Assembly: GCA_964347545.1 (NCBI GenBank)
Contig: CAYFZZ010000084.1
Span: 1-40,171 of the forward strand
From: CS4-C045 sp964347545
GTDB lineage: Bacteria; Planctomycetota; Planctomycetia; Pirellulales; UBA7805
Length of the DNA: 40,171 nt
Direction of reading: 5' to 3'
The position numbers and the translations under genes were made by a program. Within the stretch, counting starts at the first letter, position 1; each line of letters begins with the position of its first letter. The notes below the pieces were generated by a model, which searched no databases, was not told the DNA's origin, and saw only the letters and a list, made by a program, of their open reading frames with translations. This document shows, piece by piece, positions 33,748-40,171 of the stretch.

Positions 33748-35490
33748 ATGCAGCAACTACAAGGTATTGCCGTTTCCCCAGGCGTAGCCATGGGCGAGGC
33801 GCTGGTGGTGGACCACGAAGGCTTCCGCATCCCTCGGCGGTTCGTGGCCCGGGACGCCGTCGACCACGAGCTCGATCGGCTCCACGCCGCCCTCCAAGCC
33901 GCCAGCCGGGAAATCGCCGCCAATCGCGACGCGGTCACCCGGCAGCTGGGCGAGCATTATGGCGCGATCTTCAGCGCCCACCTGGAAATGCTCAAGGATG
34001 CAAAACTCCAGGGGGAAATCGAAGAGCTGATCCGGCAACAACACTATTCGCCCGAATACGCCGTCAGCCGCACCATGCGCCGCTATGCCAAGGTCTTCCA
34101 ACTGCTGGATAACGCCTTCATGGCCGAACGGGCGACAGATATCTTCGATATCGAAAAACGCCTGCTCAAACACCTCCTCGGCCGCCGCCGGGAAGAACTT
34201 AGCCAGGTCACCTCCCCCGTCGTCATCCTGGCTCACAACCTCACGCCCAGCGAAACGGCCAACCTCAACCCCAAGTTTGCCCTGGGCTTTGTGACCGAAA
34301 GCGGGGGGCCAGGCAGCCACACGGCCATCGTGGCCGAAGCCATGCAACTGCCGGCCGTCGTCGCCACAGGACCCTTCCTGACCGATGTCTCCGGCGGCGA
34401 CCGAGTAATTATCGATGGCGATCAAGGCCTGGTTATCCTCCAACCAGACGAAGAAACCATCGCCCGCTATCAACACGCCGCCGAAGAACACCGGACCCTG
34501 GCAGCCCGCCTGGAAACCCTCGCCGACCAACCCGCCGTCACCGAAGACGGAGTGCGGATCCAGCTGTACGGCAATATCGAGTTCCCCCAGGAAGTCGAAC
34601 TCTGCCGCCAACGCCAGGCCGACGGCATCGGGCTTTACCGGACCGAATTTCTCTACTTAAACGCCGACGAAGAACCAAGCGAGGCGACCCATTACGATGC
34701 CTATGTCCAGGTGCTCCAAGCCATGGAGGGCAAACCGGTCTGCATTCGCACCCTGGATCTGGGCGCGGACAAACTGCGGAACTTGCCCAGCCCGGAAGAC
34801 GAGCGGAATCCGGTGCTGGGGCTCCGCAGCATCCGCTTGTCCCTCCGTAACGTCCCCGTCTTCCGCACCCAGCTCAGAGCCATCTTGCGAGCTAGCGTGC
34901 ACGGCCAGACACAAATCATGTTTCCGCTGATCAGCAACCTGCAGGAATTGCGCCAAGCCAAAATGTTGCTCTCCGATGTCATGGAAGACCTCCAGGAATC
35001 CCAAGTCCCCTACGATCCCCACATCAAGATCGGCATGATGGTCGAAGTCCCGGCCGCCGTCATGCTGATCGATCGCTTTGTCCAGGAAGTTGACTTCATC
35101 AGCATCGGCACGAACGACCTGATTCAATACACCCTGGCCGTCGACCGGGGCAACAAAGACGTGGCAAACCTCTATACCGCCACCAACCCGGCCGTGTTGC
35201 GCCAGATTCGGACCAGTATTCGAGCGGCAGATCGAGCGGGCAAGCCGGTGAATTTGTGCGGGCAGATGAGCGGCAGTTCGTTGTTCACCATGCTCTTGCT
35301 GGGCCTCGGCCTGCGGCAGTACAGTGTCCCCCCCGCCGCCCTGCTGGAAATCAAACGCGTTATTCGGAGTGTGAATATCAAGCAATGTGAACGTATCGCT
35401 CGCCGCGTCATGCAAATGGACAACGCGGCCGCCATTAAAAATTACCTCCGGGAACAACTGAAATTGCTGGCGCCAGAATTGGTGTCCTAA
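33748..35490 (+). CDS. ptsI: PTS phosphoenolpyruvate-protein phosphotransferase (EI)
   Basis: The 580-residue enzyme starts the PTS by taking phosphate from PEP. It begins QGIAVSPGVAMGEALVV and has the phospho-His in TESGGPGSHTAIVAEAM (His191; E. coli uses His189). The PEP-binding barrel follows: IGLYRTEFLYL, IRTLDLGADKL, FPLISNLQEL, MVEVPAAVMLID, ISIGTNDLIQYTLAVDRGN and NLCGQMSGS with the active-site Cys. The ATG at 33748 is preferred because the family starts just before this point; an earlier in-frame start at 33664 adds 28 residues of unlike sequence. It probably forms one transcript with HPr, EIIA and hpf. Confidence 0.95.
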   Translation: MQQLQGIAVSPGVAMGEALVVDHEGFRIPRRFVARDAVDHELDRLHAALQAASREIAANRDAVTRQLGEHYGAIFSAHLEMLKDAKLQGEIEELIRQQHYSPEYAVSRTMRRYAKVFQLLDNAFMAERATDIFDIEKRLLKHLLGRRREELSQVTSPVVILAHNLTPSETANLNPKFALGFVTESGGPGSHTAIVAEAMQLPAVVATGPFLTDVSGGDRVIIDGDQGLVILQPDEETIARYQHAAEEHRTLAARLETLADQPAVTEDGVRIQLYGNIEFPQEVELCRQRQADGIGLYRTEFLYLNADEEPSEATHYDAYVQVLQAMEGKPVCIRTLDLGADKLRNLPSPEDERNPVLGLRSIRLSLRNVPVFRTQLRAILRASVHGQTQIMFPLISNLQELRQAKMLLSDVMEDLQESQVPYDPHIKIGMMVEVPAAVMLIDRFVQEVDFISIGTNDLIQYTLAVDRGNKDVANLYTATNPAVLRQIRTSIRAADRAGKPVNLCGQMSGSSLFTMLLLGLGLRQYSVPPAALLEIKRVIRSVNIKQCERIARRVMQMDNAAAIKNYLREQLKLLAPELVS

Positions 35491-35578
35491 GAGCAATCAT
35501 GCGCAAGACCGGATGCCAGCTGCAGAAAAACAGACACCAGCCGCCAAGCCAGATCCACACCAGCCAAACGGTCGTATT

Positions 35579-35637
35579 CCCGTATCCCGCAACCCGCAAC
35601 TCGCAACCCGCATCCCACAACCCACAACCCCTAACCC
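35579..35637. repeat. Heptanucleotide tandem repeat (CCCGCAA)n, eight units
   Basis: Eight consecutive 7-base units plus CCC fill these 59 bases exactly. Units read CCCGTAT, CCCGCAA, CCCGCAA, CTCGCAA, CCCGCAT, CCCACAA, CCCACAA and CCCCTAA. The array ends three bases (AAA) before the ATG of the next gene, so it occupies the place of the ribosome binding site. Confidence 0.9.
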
Positions 35638-35640
35638 AAA

Positions 35641-36291
35641 ATGACTCGCCAGCGTTACCGCATCCGTTTTAGCAAGCAGGGAGATCTGCGCTGGATCAGC
35701 CATCGGGATCTGCTCCGCACCCTGGAACGGCTCTTCCGACGCGCCGATCTGCCGCTGGCAATGACCACAGGCTTCCATCCGCGGCCGCGGATGAGCTTTC
35801 CCTCGGCCTTGGCCGTGGGCGTGGCGGCGCTGGACGAAGTCATGGAACTAGAACTGGCCGAAGCCCCCGACCCCGCAGAACTCCTGCAGCGTCTGCAGCA
35901 ACACACGGTGCCCGGACTCGAGTTCCACGCCGTCGAGGCTTTGGCCCCACACACTCCCAAAGGACGTGTGGTCCGTGTGACCTACGAATGCCCGGTACCT
36001 CCCCAGCGGCAAACGGAAATCGCAGGCGCCATCCAGCGCCTCCTGGGCGAAGCAACCCACTGGGTGGCTCGGCCCCGAGGTCGCCAGCCGGTCGATGTCC
36101 GTCGTCACCTCCAGCGGCTGGAATTGAGCGGTGACCGGCTGCTACTGGAAATGACCGTCACGCCGGACGCGCCCCCGCGGCCCCGCGAACTTCTCGCGGC
36201 CCTCGGGCTGGACGGCCCCGACCCGGAACAGGACCAGGATTTCGTGCTCACACGCACCACCGTCGAATTGGCAACCACGGAAAGATCATGA
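35641..36291 (+). CDS. DUF2344 / TIGR03936-type radical SAM-associated protein
   Basis: The 216-residue protein matches the small family often found as a partner or C-terminal part of a radical SAM protein and next to RNase G: RYRIRFSKQGDLRWISHRDL, RTLERLFRRADLPLAMTTGF, then HPRPRMSFPSALAVGVAALDE and MELELAEAPDPAELLQRL. Its biochemical role is not established. No radical SAM gene is adjacent here. Its stop overlaps the RNase E/G start (ATGA), so the pair is translationally coupled. The ATG directly follows the heptamer repeat and lacks a Shine-Dalgarno site. Confidence 0.88.
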   Translation: MTRQRYRIRFSKQGDLRWISHRDLLRTLERLFRRADLPLAMTTGFHPRPRMSFPSALAVGVAALDEVMELELAEAPDPAELLQRLQQHTVPGLEFHAVEALAPHTPKGRVVRVTYECPVPPQRQTEIAGAIQRLLGEATHWVARPRGRQPVDVRRHLQRLELSGDRLLLEMTVTPDAPPRPRELLAALGLDGPDPEQDQDFVLTRTTVELATTERS

Positions 36292-37925
36292 AGAGCGAAA
36301 TGTTGATTAACGTGTCGCAGCCGGAAGAATGCCGGATTGCGATCTGTGAAGATGGCCAGCTGGAAGAACTATACGTCGAACGAACCAGCCAGGACAACTA
36401 CGTCGGAAATGTCTACAAGGGCGTGGTGGTGAATCTCGAACCGAGTATCCAGGCGGCGTTTGTCGACTTCGGCGTGGGCCGCAACGGATTCCTCCACATC
36501 AGCGACCTGGAACCGACGTATTATCGTCAAGCCGGCATTGATCCGGCCGCCTACCTGGAAACCGCCGGGGAACCGCCCGGCAGGCCGAGGGATAACGGGG
36601 GCAGCGGCAAGTCGGAGGGCCGCCGCGAAAATTCCCGCCGGCCACGCGGCCGCCGGCCACGCACCGGCGGACGGCCCCGCGTAAAACCCCCCATCCAGGA
36701 TGTGCTCCGCCGCGGTGACGAAGTCGTCGTCCAGGTCATCAAAGAAGGGATCGGCAATAAAGGCCCCACCCTTTCCACCTACATCAGCATCCCCGGGCGC
36801 TACCTGGTCCTCATGCCAGCCCTCGGCCGCGTCGGCGTCTCGCGAAAGATCGAAGACGAAGACGACCGTCGCCGCCTGCGGGATATTCTGCTGGACCTCA
36901 ACCCCCCCAAAGGCCTCGGCTTCATCATCCGTACCGCGGGTATCGGGCGAACCAAACGCGAATTGTCTCGCGATATGGCCTATCTCCTGCGGTTGTGGAA
37001 AGTCATTGTCCGCCGGATCAAAAAGTCCGAGGCACCCACCGATATCTACGAAGAAAGCGATATGATCATTCGCACGATCCGCGATATCTTCACGGGTGAC
37101 GTCGATGTGATCTGGGTCGATCAACAAGAGGCCTACGAACGAGCCAAGGAATTCCTGCAGATGGTCATGCCCCGGTACGTGGGCCGCCTCCAGCACTATG
37201 CCGGCAAGGAACCCCTCTTTCACAAGTACCGCCTGGAAGACGAAATCCGCAAAATCCACTTGCGCGAAGTGCCCCTCAGAAAAGGTGGCTCGATCGTGAT
37301 CGATCAAACCGAGGCCCTGGTGGCGATCGATGTCAACAGCGGTAGCTTTCGGACCGATGGTGATGCCGAGGAATCCGCCTTCCAGATCAACCAGCTGGCC
37401 GCCCGCGAGATCGCTCGGCAACTGCGACTCCGCGACCTCGGAGGCGTCGTCGTCAACGACTTTATCGATATGCGGATGGAACGGCATCGCCGAGGCGTCG
37501 AACGGGCCCTGCGGGATGCCGTCAAAAGAGACCGCGCTCGGACGAAAATCCTGAGGACCAGCCCCTTTGGGCTGATCGAAATGACCCGCCAGCGGATTCG
37601 ACCCAGCCTCAAACGGAGCGTCTATCGGGAATGCCCCAGCTGCGCCGGCGCCGGGGTGGTCAAGACGCCCGAAAGCCTCTCCCTGGAAGTCGTACGGCTC
37701 CTGATGCTGGCCGCCCAGACGCCCAAGGTCGCGCAGATTCACGTCACCGTGGCCGAAGACGTCGCCAGCTACCTCAACAACCGGAAACGCCGTGAAATCG
37801 CCCATTTGGAGGAGGACGCGGGTGTCTCGGTCGAGATATTTGCCAAAGAAACCAGCTTTCCCGAACAGGTCGATATCGAATGCCTCGACGCGGCAGGACG
37901 AACCCTCCCCTTTGAACACCCCTAA
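36288..37925 (+). CDS. Ribonuclease E/G family endoribonuclease
   Basis: The 545-residue enzyme cleaves single-stranded RNA in mRNA decay and rRNA maturation. It has an S1 domain (YVGNVYKGVVVNLEPSIQAAFV, GRNGFLHISDL), the catalytic Asp pair in VAIDVNSG (D348) and VVNDFIDM (D391), RTSPFGLIEMTRQR and the zinc-link CPSCAGAG (C449, C452). An Arg/Gly/Pro-rich insert of about 40 residues (93-133) splits the S1 domain; RNase E has a shorter loop there. The long C-terminal scaffold of RNase E is absent, so it is closer to RNase G in length. Start overlaps the preceding stop. Confidence 0.94.
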   Translation: MKSEMLINVSQPEECRIAICEDGQLEELYVERTSQDNYVGNVYKGVVVNLEPSIQAAFVDFGVGRNGFLHISDLEPTYYRQAGIDPAAYLETAGEPPGRPRDNGGSGKSEGRRENSRRPRGRRPRTGGRPRVKPPIQDVLRRGDEVVVQVIKEGIGNKGPTLSTYISIPGRYLVLMPALGRVGVSRKIEDEDDRRRLRDILLDLNPPKGLGFIIRTAGIGRTKRELSRDMAYLLRLWKVIVRRIKKSEAPTDIYEESDMIIRTIRDIFTGDVDVIWVDQQEAYERAKEFLQMVMPRYVGRLQHYAGKEPLFHKYRLEDEIRKIHLREVPLRKGGSIVIDQTEALVAIDVNSGSFRTDGDAEESAFQINQLAAREIARQLRLRDLGGVVVNDFIDMRMERHRRGVERALRDAVKRDRARTKILRTSPFGLIEMTRQRIRPSLKRSVYRECPSCAGAGVVKTPESLSLEVVRLLMLAAQTPKVAQIHVTVAEDVASYLNNRKRREIAHLEEDAGVSVEIFAKETSFPEQVDIECLDAAGRTLPFEHP

Positions 37926-38147
37926 CCGCCGGTCCCGCGGGCCCCATCGCCCCCAACCGCCAGCGGCGCCCCGTGGGCTCGACGACCACGGCGGCCAGCG
38001 GTAAACTACTCAGTTTGAACCCCCATCTGCAGCAACTGGGGCAGGGGAGGAAGCTCGGCAGGGCAAAGCACCCTGCCAGGGCTGTGCCGTCCCGCCCGGT
38101 CCAGCAGCCACGACGCGGCCCCCGCCCTCAACCTTGGATTCCCCACG

Positions 38148-38462
38148 ATGTACGCGATCATCAACGACAGTGGCAAACAACACAAGGTGGAAGAAGGCGC
38201 TGAACTGAATGTCGATTTCCGCGACGTCCACAAGGGGGACGAATTGACCTTCGACAACGTCCTCTGCGTCAGCAGCGACAAAGGCGTGCAGATTGGCAGT
38301 CCGACGCTGGCCGGAGCATCGGTGACCGCCGAAGTCCTCGGCTTTTCCCGCGGACCCAAGCTGGTCGTGCAAAAAATCCGGCGGCGGAAGAACTCGCGGC
38401 GGAAAACGGGCCACCGCCAGCTGTACACCACGGTCAGGATCAATAAGATCGTGGCGCCCTGA
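38148..38462 (+). CDS. rplU: Ribosomal protein bL21
   Basis: The 104-residue protein is a standard bL21: MYAIINDSGKQHKVEEGAEL, FRDVHKGDELTFDNVLCV, then GASVTAEVLGFSRGPKLVVQ and KIRRRKNSRRKTGHRQLYTT. It binds 23S rRNA in the large subunit. In most bacteria rpmA (bL27) follows at once, but here the next 349 bases hold only repeats and the next gene is unrelated and on the other strand. The 222-base gap before rplU shows no gene and no clear leader structure. Confidence 0.96.
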   Translation: MYAIINDSGKQHKVEEGAELNVDFRDVHKGDELTFDNVLCVSSDKGVQIGSPTLAGASVTAEVLGFSRGPKLVVQKIRRRKNSRRKTGHRQLYTTVRINKIVAP

Positions 38463-38530
38463 GCTGCGGCCCTCTAAGCTGCGGCCGGCTGACTTGTGAC
38501 CGGCTGACTGATGGCCCGCTGAGCCGCAAT
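38462..38530. repeat. Degenerate short repeats after rplU
   Basis: The stretch begins with two copies of AGCTGCGGCC, followed by two CCGGCTGACT copies and a GCCCGCTGAG variant. It lies directly after the rplU stop. The units are irregular, so slippage-type growth is likely; no function is visible. Confidence 0.55.
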
Positions 38531-38640
38531 TGGCAACGGCGCTTTCTATAGCTCCGGTGACCTGGCCGAGACCCGCCCACGTGGCATGGCGTCTCCTGGG
38601 AAAAGGAAGACGCACGTGCGTGGCCTCTCCAGCGAGAAAG

Positions 38641-38729
38641 GATGCATTGCGGGTCCTGGGAACGCTGCGAGCAGTACTAGACGGGATGCATTGCGTGTCC
38701 TGGGAACAGCGATGCATTGCCTGTCCTGC
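38641..38729 (+). repeat. Left cluster of GATGCATTGC(G/C)TGTCCTG repeats, three copies
   Basis: Copies at 38641-38662, 38685-38706 and 38711-38729 share GATGCATTGC, one variable base, then GTCCTG with small changes. The first two continue as GGAA. A weaker, related stretch (GGCGTCTCCTGGGAAAA) lies at 38589-38605. All three point the same way. The surrounding 38463-38811 gap holds no gene; just after the cluster CTGCCAGGGATG-like units repeat to about 38766. Confidence 0.8.
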
Positions 38730-38811
38730 TGCCAGGGATGCTGCCAGGGCTCTCTTGCCAGGGATGGGGCGTTCTGAGGCTCAGCCTGTGGCGGGTCGGG
38801 GGTGGTCGGCC

Positions 38812-39243
38812 CTAGTCGTCTGCGTCATCCAGCGGCGGCCGGCCCGCCTTGGTCCGGATCCGATTGATCATCCGCAACAAGGACGGGCGATGCAGCACCC
38901 TCCGCTCCACCGCCCGCTTGCCAGGGATGTCCAGCAACATCACGCCCACCAGCAAGGCCAACAGCCCCTGGCCTGGCGTGATCAGCATCACCAGCCCCGC
39001 GGCGATCAGCAATCCGCCAACCAGATTCTTCACGACCAGCACCAGCCAGCGGACCAATGGATGCGTGTCTTGCAAATAGGCAAACCGGGGCGTCTGACTC
39101 GTAAAGTAATCCTGGGGCAAATAGATGATCACCAGCGGCAAGACGATCAGACTGCCGACAAACATCAGCAGCGAGAAGAGCACAATCCAGGGTCCTGCCT
39201 CGTGGAGGTCCATCATCCCCACCAAACCGCGCCCCCTCATCAT
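38812..39243 (-). CDS. Small membrane protein, PGPGW-like
   Basis: The 143-residue protein has an N-terminal hydrophobic pair (GPWIVLFSLLMFVGSLIVLP and following VIIYLP) and a later pair (WLVLVVKNLVGGLLIAAGLV, then MLITPGQGLLALLVGVMLLD). The ITPGQG turn resembles the PGPGW family of small membrane proteins of unknown role. The basic tail (RVLHRPSLLRMINRIRTKAGR) would be cytoplasmic. The start is the first of two adjacent ATG codons at 39243 or 39240, preceded by GGGAGGGGGG; upstream in-frame residues are encoded in repeat DNA and are not expected to be translated. Repeat clusters in opposite orientation flank the gene. Confidence 0.75.
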   Translation of the reverse strand: MMRGRGLVGMMDLHEAGPWIVLFSLLMFVGSLIVLPLVIIYLPQDYFTSQTPRFAYLQDTHPLVRWLVLVVKNLVGGLLIAAGLVMLITPGQGLLALLVGVMLLDIPGKRAVERRVLHRPSLLRMINRIRTKAGRPPLDDADD

Positions 39244-39250
39244 CCCCCCT

Positions 39251-39416
39251 CCCAGGACACGCAATGCAGTCCTCTTACAGTCCTCGTACAGGACAGGCAA
39301 TGCAAGTGTGCGAATTCCTCCCGTGTCACCAAATCTGGTATCGGTCTCTGCGAATTGCGGCAAATTACGGAATAGGGGCAAATTATGGCACGCAGATTAT
39401 GGGACAGGCAATGCAT
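39251..39416 (-). repeat. Right cluster of the same repeat, three copies in inverted orientation
   Basis: Copies at 39251-39268, 39289-39304 and 39401-39416 read on the minus strand as TGCATTGCGTGTCCTGGG, TGCATTGCCTGTCCTG and GATGCATTGCCTGTCC. They match the left cluster's core at nearly every base but point the other way. The first copy overlaps the ribosome site region of the membrane protein gene. The last lies 51 bases before the predicted promoter of the transposase gene. Confidence 0.8.
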
Positions 39417-39466
39417 CTGGAGGACCTGCATTCGAGTGCCAATCGTCTGCGGCCTTTCTGGGGTAC

Positions 39467-39494
39467 TGGACGCCTGTATATTGACCGGTATAAT
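39467..39494 (+). promoter_or_regulatory. Promoter of the RAYT-like transposase gene
   Basis: A perfect TATAAT (39489-39494) is preceded at 16 bases by TGGACG (39467-39472), four of six matches to TTGACA. It lies 30 bases before the ATG, and a full AAGGAGGT ribosome site (39510-39517) sits between them. It is one of two TATAAT -10 boxes I found in intergenic regions. Confidence 0.6.
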
Positions 39495-39524
39495 GGGGGC
39501 AACCTGGTTAAGGAGGTACCCACG

Positions 39525-40171
39525 ATGACCGTCGCTCGTTCTCATTTGGTGGATGTCTCAGTCACCCCCTGGTATCACGTGATTTCCAAGACCGTGCGGG
39601 GTGCCTTTTTGCTGCGGGACGGAGAACTGGACCGCAAACAGTGGTTGGAAGATCGCCTGCGGGTGCTTAGCGAGGTCTTCGCCGTGCAAGTGGCCGGTTT
39701 CGCCGTGCTGGATAACCACCTGCACCTGCTGCTCCGCCTCCTCCCCGAACAGATCGACAGCTGGTCGGATGAAGAGGTCCTGCGACGTTGGTTTACGATT
39801 CATCCACCCCGGCTCAACCGCAAGCCGATCGACGTCACTGCGGCAGTGATCCGCGATCACGCAGCAGACGGTCAGCGGGTGGCCCGGGCCCGCCAGCGCC
39901 TGGCAGACCTCGGCTGGTTCATGAAGTCGCTCAAGGAACCCCTGGCTCGAATGGCCAACCAAGCGGATGGGACCACGGGCGCTTTTTGGCAAAGCCGCTA
40001 CAAATCGATCGGGATTCTCGATACCGAGGCGCTCTTGGCCGCGTGTGCCTATATCGACTTAAATCCGAAGGCGGCCGGACTTGCCGCCTTGCCGGAGAAG
40101 TCGCCCCATACCTCGATCCGTACTCGGGTGGAGCATTGCCGCAGGCGGGGCCGCCTCCAGGATTTATCTGC
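39525..40171 (+). CDS. REP-associated tyrosine transposase-like (Y1/HUH), 3'-truncated by window edge
   Basis: The frame is open to the end of the window, giving at least 215 residues. The N-terminal part reads VTPWYHVISKTVRGAFLLRD, and the HUH pair is in VLDNHLHLLLRL. Later residues include GAFWQSRYKSIGILDTEALL and a conserved ACAYIDLNPKAAGLA, where a Tyr close to N-P fits the catalytic tyrosine region. These marks fit the RAYT branch of IS200/IS605-like transposases, single-domain proteins that usually stand alone without terminal repeats and act on short repeats nearby. ATG at 39525 with a near-perfect Shine-Dalgarno. The C-terminus is beyond the window. Confidence 0.85.
   Translation, partial: MTVARSHLVDVSVTPWYHVISKTVRGAFLLRDGELDRKQWLEDRLRVLSEVFAVQVAGFAVLDNHLHLLLRLLPEQIDSWSDEEVLRRWFTIHPPRLNRKPIDVTAAVIRDHAADGQRVARARQRLADLGWFMKSLKEPLARMANQADGTTGAFWQSRYKSIGILDTEALLAACAYIDLNPKAAGLAALPEKSPHTSIRTRVEHCRRRGRLQDLS

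Noticed and set aside
35579..35637. Telomere-like or CRISPR-like sequence
   Set aside because: It is a continuous 7-base tandem array with no spacers, inside a circular-type gene context.
38641..39416. CRISPR array
   Set aside because: Spacing between copies is irregular, copies change orientation across a gene, and no cas gene is present.

Overview
The window is a high-GC bacterial chromosome segment that most likely comes from a planctomycete of the Pirellulales/Thermogutta type. This assignment is an inference from several family signatures: an ECF sigma factor followed by a tiny one-helix protein, a kinase with a class III cyclase module, short proteins with an RRWQFRLSTILL-type N-terminus, a Cys-rich secreted protein ending in a YPYYTTRGPRDFL motif, a CGPSR sulfatase, and a planctomycete-style Y1/RAYT transposase. 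No rRNA, tRNA, CRISPR or prophage was seen. Genes lie on both strands in short operons.

Layout. 1-4.6 kb: end of an HdeD-like membrane protein, a small membrane-anchored protein, an MscS-type channel, an ECF sigma factor with its small membrane partner, and a four-S1-domain RNA-binding protein. 4.7-11 kb: yqgE behind a good promoter, a 1122-residue cyclase-kinase-TPR-like protein, then a sulfotransferase/ATP-grasp pair converging on a deoxyribosyltransferase-like gene. 11.6-16.6 kb: an M20 peptidase, a BFD-type [2Fe-2S] protein, a Lys-rich protein, and an Hsp70 followed by a J-like/type II secretion N-domain protein. 16.9-20.3 kb, minus strand: an ABC exporter, a small membrane protein and a PPP-like phosphoesterase. 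20.5-25.1 kb: a Cys-rich secreted protein, a thioredoxin-like gene interrupted by an in-frame TGA, a sulfatase and an epmA-like ligase. 25.2-28.8 kb: a palindromic element, folA, thyA, a 93-residue protein, then murJ. 29-31.8 kb: a ferredoxin, P-II, a molybdopterin-fold protein and lysA. 32.3-35.5 kb: hpf, EIIA, HPr and EI, a regulatory PTS without a permease. 35.6-38.5 kb: a DUF2344 protein, RNase E/G and rplU. 38.5-40.2 kb: repeat clusters around a small membrane gene, then a RAYT-like transposase cut by the window edge.

The most notable element is the gene at 21218-22468. A thioredoxin-like reading frame runs through one TGA placed directly after a Cys codon at the expected redox site. The coding signal continues for 243 codons beyond it. 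A perfect 7-bp hairpin with a 6-nt loop starts 16 nt after the TGA and has its loop 23 nt after it, with a G at the second loop position. This fits the published description of bacterial SECIS elements. It is therefore a strong candidate for a Cys-Sec selenoprotein that ordinary gene calling would split or label a pseudogene. Second-tier points are the RAYT with six nearby oriented repeats, the Hsp70/J-like/T2SSE_N pair, the cyclase-kinase fusion with altered cyclase residues, and a 21-bp perfect inverted repeat.
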